From contig BFEA01000237.1 of assembly GCA_003427395.1 (NCBI GenBank), forward strand, positions 1,000,814 to 1,029,192: a stretch of DNA of 28,379 bases, written 5' to 3'. A model generated the notes under the pieces. That model was not told the origin of the DNA and did not search any database. It worked only from the letters and a program-made list of their open reading frames with translations. This document shows, piece after piece, positions 1-9,499 of the stretch. The stretch's first letter is position 1. The number at the start of each line of letters is the position of its first letter. The translations under genes and the position numbers were made by a program. Origin of the DNA: Chara braunii. Its lineage: Eukaryota; Streptophyta; Charophyceae; Charales; Characeae.

Positions 1-114
1 CCCCCCCCCCTTGTTGGTTATCTGCTATGAGTTATGTGTTATGTGTTTGTCATATTGAGGGGGCGAGGTTATCCGTCCGCAACCGTTACACCAATCAATT
101 GTGCTCGGGGGAAT

Positions 115-318
115 TGCAGGCTGACAAAGTCGTACCCTCAACCTCCCCGTTGCAACATCGGGGCTCCGTCCATTGAGCTACTACGCACTTGGTTTACCAA
201 CTGGCCGTCTCGAAGGTAAGACGCCAAGCATGCCACAGGCACTGTCGTGGGGGCAATGGGAATTGAACCCACGACCTCCTGAGTGCCACTTGAACGCCTT
301 ACCAACTTAATTGGTGGA
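115..318 (-). repeat. Degenerate SINE-like relic with two tRNA-like heads
   Basis: Read on the minus strand, this stretch holds two successive tRNA-like segments. The first has a box-A-like segment at 297-310 and a box B, GGTTCAATTCC, at 259-269, inside a T-arm whose 5-bp stem closes with one G-T pair. The second has a good box A, TAGCTCAATGG (170-180), a 4-bp D stem GCTC/GAGC, and a 5-bp anticodon-type stem CCCCG/CGGGG (145-149 with 159-163) around a 9-nt loop. Its box B (126-136) is degenerate. Neither segment has a pairing acceptor stem, so neither is a functional tRNA. Internal Pol III boxes on a decayed tRNA scaffold are the hallmark of SINE heads; that this is a SINE is inference. No tail or target duplication was identified. 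Confidence 0.45.
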
Positions 319-405
319 GTGATTCATCATATGGTTAATTTCATTAACAATTTAGACCTCAGCTTGCGAAATAGCCAGGCAAAGACCTTTGCTCTTGGCC
401 AGCTT

Positions 406-1166
406 TAAAAGAGATTGTTAGACCATCGTTTGCAAGCCCCACCCTCGAGGTTGCCCCCCTCCGAAAACAACGACATGAGGGAGGCCACCGTCAAGGCTAT
501 GGATCAGTACTAGCATGATGACCCGTCCTTGCGTCGAAACACTTGTTAGACTCTGGTGTCCCAGTGGAAGGTGAGCTGGCCGGTTGTGTCGGAATGAATA
601 CCCTTACAGGCGTATTTGTTTGCATATTGTGGCGATTTAGGCTACCTAGCCAGCGACACGATTCGGAAGGATTTCCAAGCCATCGATGGGTTGCCTAAGG
701 GCCGAGGCCAGCCGTGGCGCCACTATGTTAAGGGCAGGGAGGCCACCGTCAAGGCTATGGATCAGTACTATCATGATGACCCGTCCTTGCGTCGAAGCAC
801 TTGTTAGACTCATGTGTCCCAATGGAAGGTGAATTGCTGGCTGTGTCGGAATGAATACCCTTACAGACGTATTTGTTTGCATATTGTGGCGATTTAGGCT
901 ACCTAGCCAGCGACATGATTCGAAAGAATTTCCAAGCCATCGGTGGGTTGCCTAAGGGCCGAGGCCAGCCGCGGCGCCAAGCCCCACCCTCAGGGTTGCC
1001 CTGCGCCGAAAAGGACGACATCAGGGAGGCCATCGTCAAGGCTATGGATCAGTACTATCATGATGACCCGTCCTTGCGTCGAAGCACTTGTTAGACTCTG
1101 GTGTCCCAGTGGACGGTGAGCTGGCCGGTTGTGTCGGAATGAATACCCTTACAGTCGTATTTGTTC
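406..1166 (+). repeat. Tandem array of ~260-bp repeat, three copies
   Basis: Three successive copies share segments such as 'caaggctatggatcagtac' (about 493, 753 and 1039), 'gtcggaatgaataccctta', and 'gcgatttaggctacctagcc'. The spacings are about 260 and 286 bp. Copy 2 lacks the lead-in containing 'caagccccaccct' that copies 1 and 3 have, and copy 3 breaks off after 'tatttgtt' near 1166. Each unit leaves a short frame open (616-807 and 873-1094) with near-identical peptides. Minus-strand frames are open too, and there is no recognised domain, so I read the frames as by-products of the repeat. Copies differ by scattered substitutions. The family is not one I recognise. Confidence 0.85.
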
Positions 1167-2220
1167 TCATATTGATGTGACGAACTACTTTCCATAACCG
1201 AGCGATTTTCTGCGCAAAGCTGCTGGGAGGGGATACGACAAGTCGAAGGGGTGAGCTGTGGAAAGATGGGTCGGGTGGGCTAGTTGCATGGATGCCCTCG
1301 TTTTTTTTCGTTTTCTGTTGAAAGTTGTCGGATCGATGTCGGGAAAATCCCGTACCGACGGTTGGGTGGCCGCGCCATAACGAGCACAAGAAATAACTGT
1401 ACCATAGTTTTTTCTTTTCTTGTTCTGCTGTGAGCACTGGGAATTTTGGCACGATTATCGCGCGGGAATATCGTTTTCGAATTTTTAACTGATGTCGAGC
1501 CCCCATGGACTCTCTCAATTATTTTTCTTTTCGGAATTTCCTTTTGCAATTAGGACTTAGACTAGGAATTTAGGTACTCTGAATTTTGTCGCGCAACGTT
1601 CGCACGCATCTTCTTGCGCGGGGAACTGGGTTCTGACTGAATCATGCCTTTAATCTTGTACAACTGTCGTTTTTGGCGGGCGCGATCATAACTGTAATCC
1701 TTCTTCTTTCTTGGTTCTCCTATGTTGCCCGCCTTCTTCTTCTTCTTCTTTCTCGTCTCGCATACTCTGTTCTAATTGGCCGAAGCGCCTGCATGACCGG
1801 ATCTATGCGTGGAGTGTGGCTACGACCCCCACGCCGCAGCCTGGCCATGCAGACGTAGGCACTTCCTATCTTCTCTTCTTGTCCATCTGGGCTTAATCCC
1901 ACACCTTTCGCGCAGGCATGCAGCCTATAAATTTTGCAAGCGTGATTAGTTGTCTCTTTAAGAATTTCGAGGTTCGTGCGATCAGTGAGGGTCGGCTAAC
2001 GAGCAAGTTTGGAAGGTGAGTGAGTGTGAGAGTTGGGCGATCCAACGAGCTGGTGTCGGGTATGCGGGGTTGACGTGCGGGGCCGCAACGGACTGTGGCG
2101 CACGAGCGAACCTGGCTTGCATGCTTGAACCAAGCGGGATGACAACTCTGCGTTGATACGCGGCGACGGACTGCCGATATCGTGGGTGTCGATGCGAGGC
2201 GACGGACTGCCTGCAACGGG

Positions 2221-2223
<3 letters not shown>
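1167..2223. other. No gene recognised
   Basis: This is mixed-composition DNA following the last tandem-repeat unit. Short open frames exist on both strands, but none shows a domain, a plausible start context or a neighbour relationship. T-rich and pyrimidine-rich patches occur around 1295-1310 and 1735-1755. Confidence 0.6.

Positions 2224-2301
<78 letters not shown>
2224..2301 (+). repeat. (AG)n dinucleotide microsatellite, 78 bp
   Basis: An uninterrupted AG run of about 39 units. It forces long Arg-Glu or Ser-Leu frames on the two strands, which are artefacts of the repeat. Another AG tract sits at the centre of the inverted repeat at 17241. Confidence 0.97.
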
Positions 2302-2302
<1 letters not shown>

Positions 2303-3775
2303 AATGGTGTGGGTGTGGGATAAGATTCTTTTTGTTGTTCCTTTCATTTCCTCTGTTCATCTGTATAATTTTGGATTCTGATATGGTCGATCTCTTTATC
2401 ACGGCCCTTCTCTTTTGAACTTCTCTTGGTGAACTTCTCTTGTACATTGTCTCGGATTTTCCTTGTTGTTTTGCTCGGTATGTATGCAGTGAATAAATGT
2501 AGGTTCTCTTTTATTATAAATCTTTTCGGATTTTCGATCTGTTTTGCGATGTCTGTGTTGTCTCTGACCAACGTTCGCCTGCGTAAGCTATGCGATCAGG
2601 CCTGATTGGGAATGCTCACTTTGAATGTCTGGGGTCCAAGTGTCGATTATCCTCTCTCCTCCTTTTGCGTCGCATGTATAGCATGTAGTGATTGGTAGGA
2701 TATTTGCACCGATGGTTGAATGCGACCGGCACACGAAACCAATCGACTGTTCCTTACGTGCACGTGTGTGTACGTTTGGGATCTCAAAGTCGAGTCGCCA
2801 CGTACGTGCTTGTCTGCGTAAGTCAGCCTTAACCTCATGTAAGGATGTGGGGGATGCGGCTTACTAAATGGACATGGCTGCGAGATCTCCTTCCTCGGCA
2901 TCCGACTACGAAAATTTAAGGGACCCGGAATATCGCGAGTATTGGGAAGGCAAACAAATCAGACGGCGGGGAAATTTAAGAAATCCGGAATTCCCCTGCG
3001 TAACAGAAAACGACCGATCATGCGCAAGGGATTTTCACTGTGCCATAACTAGCGACCCCAGGTGCCCCGACTACCCGAAAACTTATAACACGTAATTTTT
3101 CATATCCCCCGGATTCGTCGTTATTACTCCCAGCTTCCCTCCCTTCCATCTCCTCCTCCCATATCACCAACTCACAGTGGTACCGTGGAATTCCATAGCT
3201 CGCTACTGGCCCAGTCCGCCGTGAGAGGGTTGTCGGTATCACCGGGCGCGCCGAGCTTCGGGAACTACCCGACAGACTCGTTGCACAACCTCCACGTACA
3301 GCCCGCCTCGGCGGAATCCGAAGCCTGTTACGAGCGGCGCCGACAACTGACCGAACCGCGCGACCAGACCCGAAGACGAAATCAGCGGCGATGGTGATTC
3401 CTTTTTTTTTTCGGCCTTAAAAGCTAAACCTGTTGGCAGGGGCAATGTTGTTGGGATTTTGTTCGAGAATGCAAGAGTGTTTAGATCTATCGGTACGGCG
3501 ATAGCGGGAAAGTGCCCCAGATTTGTAAGCCTGAGATGCACTACGCATGCCATCTGCCTTGTGCTGCACGACATCAGCATCCTCCCTTCTGAGTACGCCC
3601 TCTTTGTGCCTATACCCCCGAAACTTGTCACACGAGATCTCAGTTCCGACCTGGGACTCCACCCCCACTTTCCTAAAATCCTTGGCACACCCCCTTTTGT
3701 GCACTTCCGGGCCCCCACCCTACTCCGATCAGGAAGTGGCGCAGGGCGTGAGGTTCCTGGGCGTCACAGGCCAGC
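2302..3775. other. No gene recognised
   Basis: No coding region can be supported. A 75-codon frame at 2868-3095 contains two imperfect copies of an 'aaatttaag...ccggaat' segment (2915 and 2970) and has no recognisable domain. The frames between 3185 and 3890 overlap one another on both strands and are not convincing. Confidence 0.55.
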
Positions 3776-4108
3776 CTTAAAAGAGATTGTTAGACCATTG
3801 TTTTCAAGCCCCACCCTAAGGGTTGCCCCCCACCGAAAACGACGACATGAGGGAGGCCACCATCAAGGCTATGGATCAGTACTATCATGATGACCCGTTC
3901 TTGCGTCGAAGCACTTGTTAGACTCTGGTGTCCCAGTGGAAGGCTGGCCGGCTGTGTCGGAATGAATACCCTTACAGACGTATTTGTTTGCATATTGTGG
4001 CGATTTAGGCTACCTAGCCAGCGACATGATTCGGAAGGATTTCCAAGCCATCGGTGGGTTGCCTAAGGGCCGAGGCCAGCCGCGGCGCCACTATGTTAAG
4101 GGCGAGGC
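3776..4108 (+). repeat. Dispersed fourth copy of the ~260-bp repeat
   Basis: This copy starts with the same 'ttaaaagagattgttagacc' lead-in as copy 1 at 406. It continues through the common unit to the 'aggccagccgcggcgcca' end seen in the tandem copies. It appears to be the most complete copy, so its ends are the best guide to the true unit, about 330 bp. The sequence after 4108 diverges from the array. Confidence 0.85.
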
Positions 4109-4450
4109 CCCTTTGTGTGCATCACTTGGTTGTAGGAGGTGCTCCTCGGCATGGCCATAAAGGCCCGTTTCTCTCTTCTTTTTTCTTTTGGTCGAACTAC
4201 CGACGACTTAGCTTACTTCTCAGCGATCCTTTTATATTTACTTTCATTTTATGGTATTTTATTTCAATCGATTACTGTTATTACCATTGTCCATTAGAAC
4301 TACTGCTATTGTCTTTCAGACTATTACCTCATTGTGCGGCCCACCCAACGATTAGTAGTTGGTTTGTTATTTTTTTCATAGGAGAGGCAGGCTTGATGGT
4401 GAGGCGGCCGCGGGTCGTAGGGTTGTGGGTTCACGGAGCTGGAATCGTTG
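4109..4450. other. No gene recognised; 5' flank of the LTR element
   Basis: An AT-rich stretch between the dispersed repeat and the retrotransposon insertion site. An open frame spans 4054-4470 but mostly reads repeat sequence and shows no domain. Confidence 0.55.
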
Positions 4451-4454
4451 AGGT
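4451..4454 (+). other. Target-site duplication, left copy (aggt)
   Basis: The four bases before the 5' LTR, aggt, recur immediately after the 3' LTR at 13488-13491. Ty3/gypsy elements more often make 5 bp, but the fifth base does not match in either direction. Confidence 0.7.
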
Positions 4455-5532
4455 TGCAATGACTTGCTGATTTCGACTGCTGAGATTGACTGCGAGGTTG
4501 TACACTAACCGGTAGGGTTAGATTTGTAATTTTGTTTGGCTGAGGGCTAACCAAGCGATCTGCCTGTAGGGAAATCCGTGAGGGACAGATCTGCAAATCT
4601 GGGAAAATACAGGCCCCGTACAAACCTGAATTCCTACAGCTACCCTAACTGCCTATAGCAGGCTCGGGCTACCCCTAGGACAGACAGGCCCTAAGTGGCC
4701 TATACTGCTAGATGGTCCTATAGCCTATAGCCGGGTCCGGTAGAGGCCGAGAGGCCGAAACAGCAACGGTACCGGTCGGTCAGTCGGTCCGGTCTAGGTC
4801 TAAAGAGGCTATAGATAGGTTAGGCCCATCGGTTCAGGACTTTTGGCAGTTCATTTCTCGCGAAGCAGCGCTGGAGAAGCCAAGCAAGTTGGTGGCGGTG
4901 ACGGTCTGCAGGCGGCATCCTTAGACGCACCGTGACAGCAACCATAGCCGGCCCTCTCTGAGTCTGCCATAGCTGGAGCATCCTCAGCGCACCTACGCCT
5001 GGGGGTATCTGCGTATGGTCGGTCTGTATCGAGGCTCTACGGTGTGTATTCGTGGGTGGTGGCAACCATAGCTGCCTGTTCCTTTGTCAGAGTTGTCCAT
5101 CGGCACTGAAGACTTCATCGCAGGACCTGTTCTTCATCAAGGTGGTTGGCGTTGGCCTCTGGGAGGCCAATCTGATGTAGCGCTACTAACTGGGTGTAGG
5201 ATAGAGAGTGGGGTGTGAGTTCTGAGAGTGGCGAGATACTGGAACAAACTCTGTTACGATAATTGTTTGAGTGGCTCATCATCAGTGTGAATCCATTTGT
5301 GATCTTCGTAGATTCTTTCTTGTGATTGGTTGTTGGGAGTTGTGTCAGAGAGTGAGAAACACTGGGTGTTCTCTTCCCATCTGTGCATGATTATCTTTCG
5401 CTGCTTATCTTCACCTGTGTGCAGTTTGGACTCTGTCTCCTCTCTCCCCTTCTCTTATGCATGTATGGGCATGTGTGAGATTGTCTGTGTGTGAGTGGCG
5501 ATAAAATTCGTCAGACAGCCAAGTTCATAACA
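4455..5532 (+). repeat. 5' long terminal repeat, 1078 bp
   Basis: It begins TGCAATGAC and ends TTCATAACA, and its boundaries were set by where identity with 12410-13487 stops on each side. The first third contains many CCTATA-type motifs (for example near 4653, 4700, 4721 and 4728) and short GGTC repeats, which could be regulatory; that is a guess. No clear TATA box was identified. The LTR should carry the Pol II promoter for the genomic RNA. Confidence 0.95.
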
Positions 5533-5534
5533 GT

Positions 5535-5546
5535 TGGTATCAGAGC
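5535..5546 (+). promoter_or_regulatory. Primer-binding site for initiator-Met tRNA
   Basis: TGGTATCAGAGC, two bases after the 5' LTR, is complementary to the 3' end of plant initiator-Met tRNA. It is the standard minus-strand primer site of plant LTR retrotransposons. Confidence 0.93.
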
Positions 5547-7108
5547 GAGATTGGATTTGGAGCACTGAGGGTTGAGCGCTCTGAGGCATCTTCTTCATCC
5601 TGGCGATATACTGGCAAGAGTTTCATGGCGATTCATCTTCCCCAGTACTGAGTCAGCATGGAAGAAGATTTTCAGCGGTGGATTCAAGTGTTCAGTGGTT
5701 GCACTGAGCAAGCGCACTGGCCTGTCAGGGCGCTTGTCAGGAAGTGGCGAGTACGGGGCTAATTCGCCATAGCCAACCCTGAGGGTGATACTGCGAATCA
5801 CCCCAGAGTGGCGAATTACCCCTGAGGACATCAGGGAACCCTGAGCGGCAGCATCCTTGGGTAGCGCTGATAGAGATTGACAGTCTGTGTCAATCTCCTG
5901 AAGAAATAACCCCATCTGGGGCTATTTTTAGCATCAGTGGCTACCAGGCACTGTGGCGAGATATTTCGAAGTTGGCCTACTGGGCGCCACATGACCAGAT
6001 ATAGTGTATCTGAGTTGAGGGAGTGCAGCGCTACAGGATACTGAGGAGGATCAACAAATTTGAGGAGGTTTTGTGCGTGGGATCATCAGGAGGAAGGCGA
6101 GATGAGGGTATCATCAGCCATAGCCAGATCTTCATCATCACCTGCAAGATTCCTAGAAAGTGAGTCCATTCCATGCACCTACCTGTATTGTGATCCAGAT
6201 AGGGTTAGTTTAGTGAATTGTAATGGTCTATCTGTCTGATAGTGATTGGATATGAAAATCGCAGACTGCAAGACAACCATAGCCATCTCTCCCCTACCTC
6301 TCTCTGCTCATTTCTCTCCCTCTGGTGACTCTTTCTAGTCCAAATTGGTTATGTGACTGCTATACTGCATTACGATTGACCTGGGATGCTCAAACAGTGA
6401 ATTCTGGACTGGAAAGGTAGTAATACTGTGAATTGTTGTTTTGCACTGAGTCTATTTTTAGCCTGTGTTACCTAGGGTCAATCATAAATTCAATTCTGTC
6501 CGTCAGAATTCAGTTCTGTCAGTCCCCAGTGAATCGCAATCCAAAAATAGACTATACTGTAGAATCGCAGATTTGGATTTGCAGTATTTCACTGGATACA
6601 GTGAATACTGTAATTCGCCATACCCTAGGGTATGGCGAATTACAGTATTCACTGTATCCAGTGAAATACTGCAAATCCAAATCTGCGTCATCAGGGTCTA
6701 AAATTGAGTTTGAGTCAGGATATAGGGTAACTGTCTACATCGCTTGTTGTGATTGATCTCTCTTGTCTGTATTAACCATTTTCGGTCATTCTCACTAATG
6801 ACACTTGCTTTCTAGTGGGCACTGAAATTTTAGTGAGTCTCTGGAAAAGTACTGGAGTATGTTTACTAACTCCAGTGTGGTCCAGGGTCATTTAAAGGAA
6901 ATCGTGTGGTTGATTTTGCTGGACTTACAGTCTGTCTGACACCTGACCCCAGAGACACCCTTCTAACCCAACCCGCGGATTGCCTATTCACCCACCTACT
7001 CCACTGTCTGAGTGTTGCAGCGATTCCGGTGTGTCTGCAAGAATCTGTTTATCGCTGCAGCTCATGTTGTTGTTATCTTATTTTTGGTCTTTATTTTGAA
7101 ACCTTGAA
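5547..7108 (+). other. Structured untranslated leader of the retrotransposon
   Basis: There are 1.56 kb between the primer-binding site and the gag start, with no coding region I can support. It contains several compact hairpins: GAGATTGACA with TGTCAATCTC around a 5-nt loop (5873-5897), GGGTGAT with ATCACCC (5783-5803), AATTCTG with CAGAATT (6492-6510), and the 122-bp palindrome at 6566. Leaders of this type normally carry packaging and dimerisation signals; assigning such a role to these hairpins is inference. Confidence 0.65.
6566..6687. repeat. Perfect 122-bp palindrome, 61-bp arms, no spacer
   Basis: The arm running from CGCAGATTTGG to CATACCCT (6566-6626) is exactly reverse-complementary to 6627-6687, with the centre at CCT|AGG. 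I compared the arms base by base and found no mismatch. The overlapping 107-codon frame at 6433-6756 simply reads through it. Such a cruciform-prone sequence is unusual inside an otherwise decayed element. Confidence 0.97.
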
Positions 7109-8790
7109 ATGTCTGATCAGGGGGCTCAGCAGCAGCCACAAGTGGAAGTGGTAATGAAGGTGGAAGGTGAACAACCTTCAACCTCCATTGCTCCTCCTCC
7201 ACCTCTGACTGCTACTCAGCGGTTGAAGAAGGAGCTAGAAGAACAGCTGCGTCAGCAACAGGCCAGACTTGCAGAAGTGGACAGCAGCAGGCTGCTGAGC
7301 TAGAAACTGCAACAGATCATTCCAGAAGAAAATATATGTTGCAGCAGCTAGAAGGGTCGCTCACTGATGATCGTTGCTCCCAGATCACCAAGCACATGGC
7401 AGAGATGATCCTGTTGGAGCACAAGATCACCAGCTCCTAGTTTACAAACTGGGATGATCGTTTTGTGCGGCTGGAGCGTCGGTTTAACGAGCTGTCAACT
7501 CAGCAGACCAAAATTCTGAAATTTATTTAGGGCTTGACTGCTCAGCTGGCAGCCGCCAAGCTGATCACTCCTCAGCCCCCTCTGCTGCAGCCCAAATCTT
7601 CTCCTCACTCTTCACCCCCTTCCTCTTCCCATGCATCGCATGTTGGCTCTGTACATTCCTGCCGGTCATCCACCCCTTCCCAAAAGGCCTCAGCAAAGGC
7701 CACCTATGCTTCTGTTACTACAAGAGACCAAAGAGGTCCCAAGATCCCTGCTCCAAACAAGTTTAGGGGTGATGACCCCAAGACCGATGTTGGGGACTGG
7801 GCTGCTGGAACCCGAGTCTACTTGAGGGGCTTCGTCTGTGCAGAACAGACCAAGGTGGTGACTGTTTTAGGACTGCTGGAGGGACCCACACTGAAGTGGG
7901 CCACCTCAACTTCCAGCAGTCTGCAGCAGTCCATGGAGGACTGGGCGTTTGGGCTGGGGGTGGACAGAGTTCTGCAGGCCATGGAGGACCGTTTTGCAGA
8001 CAAGGAGCGGGCCCGCAAGGCCGCTGACATGATTGCTCGCCTGGGACAGCAGCAGTACAGCGGGACTTTGCAGGCCGTGTTTGCTGAGTTTGAGCAACTC
8101 ACCTCCACCCCTGGGTTGGTCATGAGCCCTGATGATTTACTGACCAACTTCTGCAAGGCAGCGCCTGAGAAGTTTGTTGTTGCTCTTTACAGCGTTGGGC
8201 ACAAGGGCTGGAGGTCCTTTGGCCGTGCAGCCCTGGAAATGGAGGCCAAGCTCCATGTCCAGGCCCCATCCTCTGACAGGAGGAAAGGTGACTTCCCTCG
8301 ATGTGGTAGAAAGGGAAAGGCAACCTTCACGCATGCAGGGTCTGCCTCAGGATCAGACTCAGATTCCCAGGCTGATACACCTTGAGCTGAGACTGGATTT
8401 GCTGCCGAGACAGATGTTGCAGCAGTCGTGACTCAGGCAGTTTTGGGAGCTCTGCAGCTGCAGAAAAAGTTATCTCCCACCGCAGCCTCAGCCAGTGCCA
8501 AGGGGAAGGAAAAGGGACGTCGACCTTCCTCTTCCCAGCGCCCTAGCCTGCCCAAAGACGTCCACATGCCAGCTAAACCTCTCAATCCCTCCACACTCCC
8601 CTGGCATGACGTCAAGATCCAGGAGGGAGTCTGGAGAAGAAGAAAGGAGAGAGGGGTTTGCCTGAGATGTGAGGGACAACACTTTCTAAAGGACTGCCCT
8701 TACATGCCAGGCCCAGGGCAGTCAAAAAACTTAAACAGACCCTGGGAACTGCAGTTCCACTCAATGTTGCACCTTCATCTACTCAGGTAG
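7109..8790 (+). pseudogene. gag: Gag polyprotein (capsid and CCHC nucleocapsid), broken
   Basis: Gag forms the virus-like particle and binds element RNA. The start ATG at 7109 (MSDQGAQQQ) opens a Gln-rich, coiled-coil-prone N-terminus. The frame changes near 7285-7290, within CAG repeats. After that, one frame runs to 8790 with stops at 7438, 7528 and 8383. The capsid-like region begins about 7740 (IPAPNKFRGDDPK) and runs to about 8260. The nucleocapsid knuckle at 8659-8697 reads CLRCEGQHFLKDC, spaced C-x2-C-x3-H-x4-C, one residue shorter than the usual C-x2-C-x4-H-x4-C. The terminal stop is at 8788, inside the overlap with pol. Assignment rests on position and the zinc knuckle; the capsid match is by general resemblance. 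Confidence 0.85.
8724..8758 (+). promoter_or_regulatory. Candidate -1 ribosomal frameshift signal at gag/pol junction
   Basis: The heptamer A AAA AAC lies at 8724-8730 and is phased tcA-AAA-AAC in the gag frame, which is the X XXY YYZ arrangement. A -1 slip there moves translation into exactly the frame used by protease and pol, and the pol frame is open from this point to 9284. A 5-bp hairpin, GGAAC/GTTCC with a TGCA loop (8745-8758), follows after 14 nt, a longer gap than is usual. Gag terminates 58 nt downstream at 8788. A chance one-base indel is the alternative. Confidence 0.55.
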
Positions 8791-8978
8791 GTGAACCTGT
8801 AGCTGTTTCAGTTGAGGCTGCATGTGACAGTGTGAATTTGGGGACTGCGCGGGCAGCATCCTTCTGCTATGAGGATCTTGACCCGGATCAGGACCCGGGG
8901 CAGGATGAGCTCCAGTCTATTGCTGCCTTCTTCCTTCATCTGAAGGAACAGAAGAAGAGCAAGACCGATCTCATCATG

Positions 8979-9284
8979 CCACTGATCAACAGCACCAGGA
9001 TCACTGGGTTGTTGGACTGTGGGGCCACCAGGAACTTCATGTCTCCCAGTGCAGTTAAAAAGTTGCACCTGGGCATGAAAGTTCAGCAGCTGCAACAACC
9101 GCTGCTGGTGCGGATTGGTGACTCTACAGTACTCAGGATCAGGGAGAAGGTCAAGGGCATCTCTGTGACCTTCGATACTGCTGGAAAAGTCAGACATAGT
9201 TTGAACTTTTATATCTTCCCTGAGCTGCCTTTTGACTTGGTGTTCTCCATGCAGTGGTTGAGGGCAGTCAACCCTAGGATCGAC
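8979..9284 (+). other. Pol: aspartic protease domain
   Basis: The catalytic motif reads LLDCGATRNF, with the Asp codon at 9015. DCGA takes the place of the more common DSGA or DTGA. The downstream hydrophobic motif is FDLVFSMQWL, where most relatives have a Gly (LGMDWL). The protease matures gag-pol. The domain ends just before the TGA at 9285. Confidence 0.85.
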
Positions 9285-9499
9285 TGACAGATCCCTAGAG
9301 TTGAACTACCAGATCGCCAGGGGGTGTATCAGCAATGCATGATTGTTGCTGATCACCACCCTAGGACCTCCTGCTACTGCCTGAGAGCGAGGGAGTTTCA
9401 TGCTCTCTCTCGCCAGTACCACCATGAGCGTCTGTTTATTGCTCTGGTCAAGCAGACAGATGCTCCCCCTGTTTTCTGTCCTCCTGAGATACAGCAGGT

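Noticed and set aside
246-318. Functional tRNA gene on the minus strand
   Set aside because: The T-arm is good, but the acceptor stem does not pair and no proper anticodon arm forms.
406-1166. CRISPR array
   Set aside because: Units are ~260 bp and identical over most of their length, with no short-repeat/unique-spacer alternation.
1893-2447. Long minus-strand open frame rich in Ser-Leu
   Set aside because: It is open because it crosses the AG microsatellite; the rest has no domain or conserved composition.
2868-3095. Small plus-strand gene of 75 codons
   Set aside because: No domain, no start context beyond an ATG, and internal imperfect repeats explain part of it.
3459-3890. Plus-strand frame of 143 codons
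   Set aside because: It runs into the dispersed repeat at 3776, overlaps open frames on the other strand and has no recognisable motif.
6433-6756. Leader open frame of 107 codons
   Set aside because: Most of it reads the palindrome, and overlapping frames on both strands are open for the same reason.
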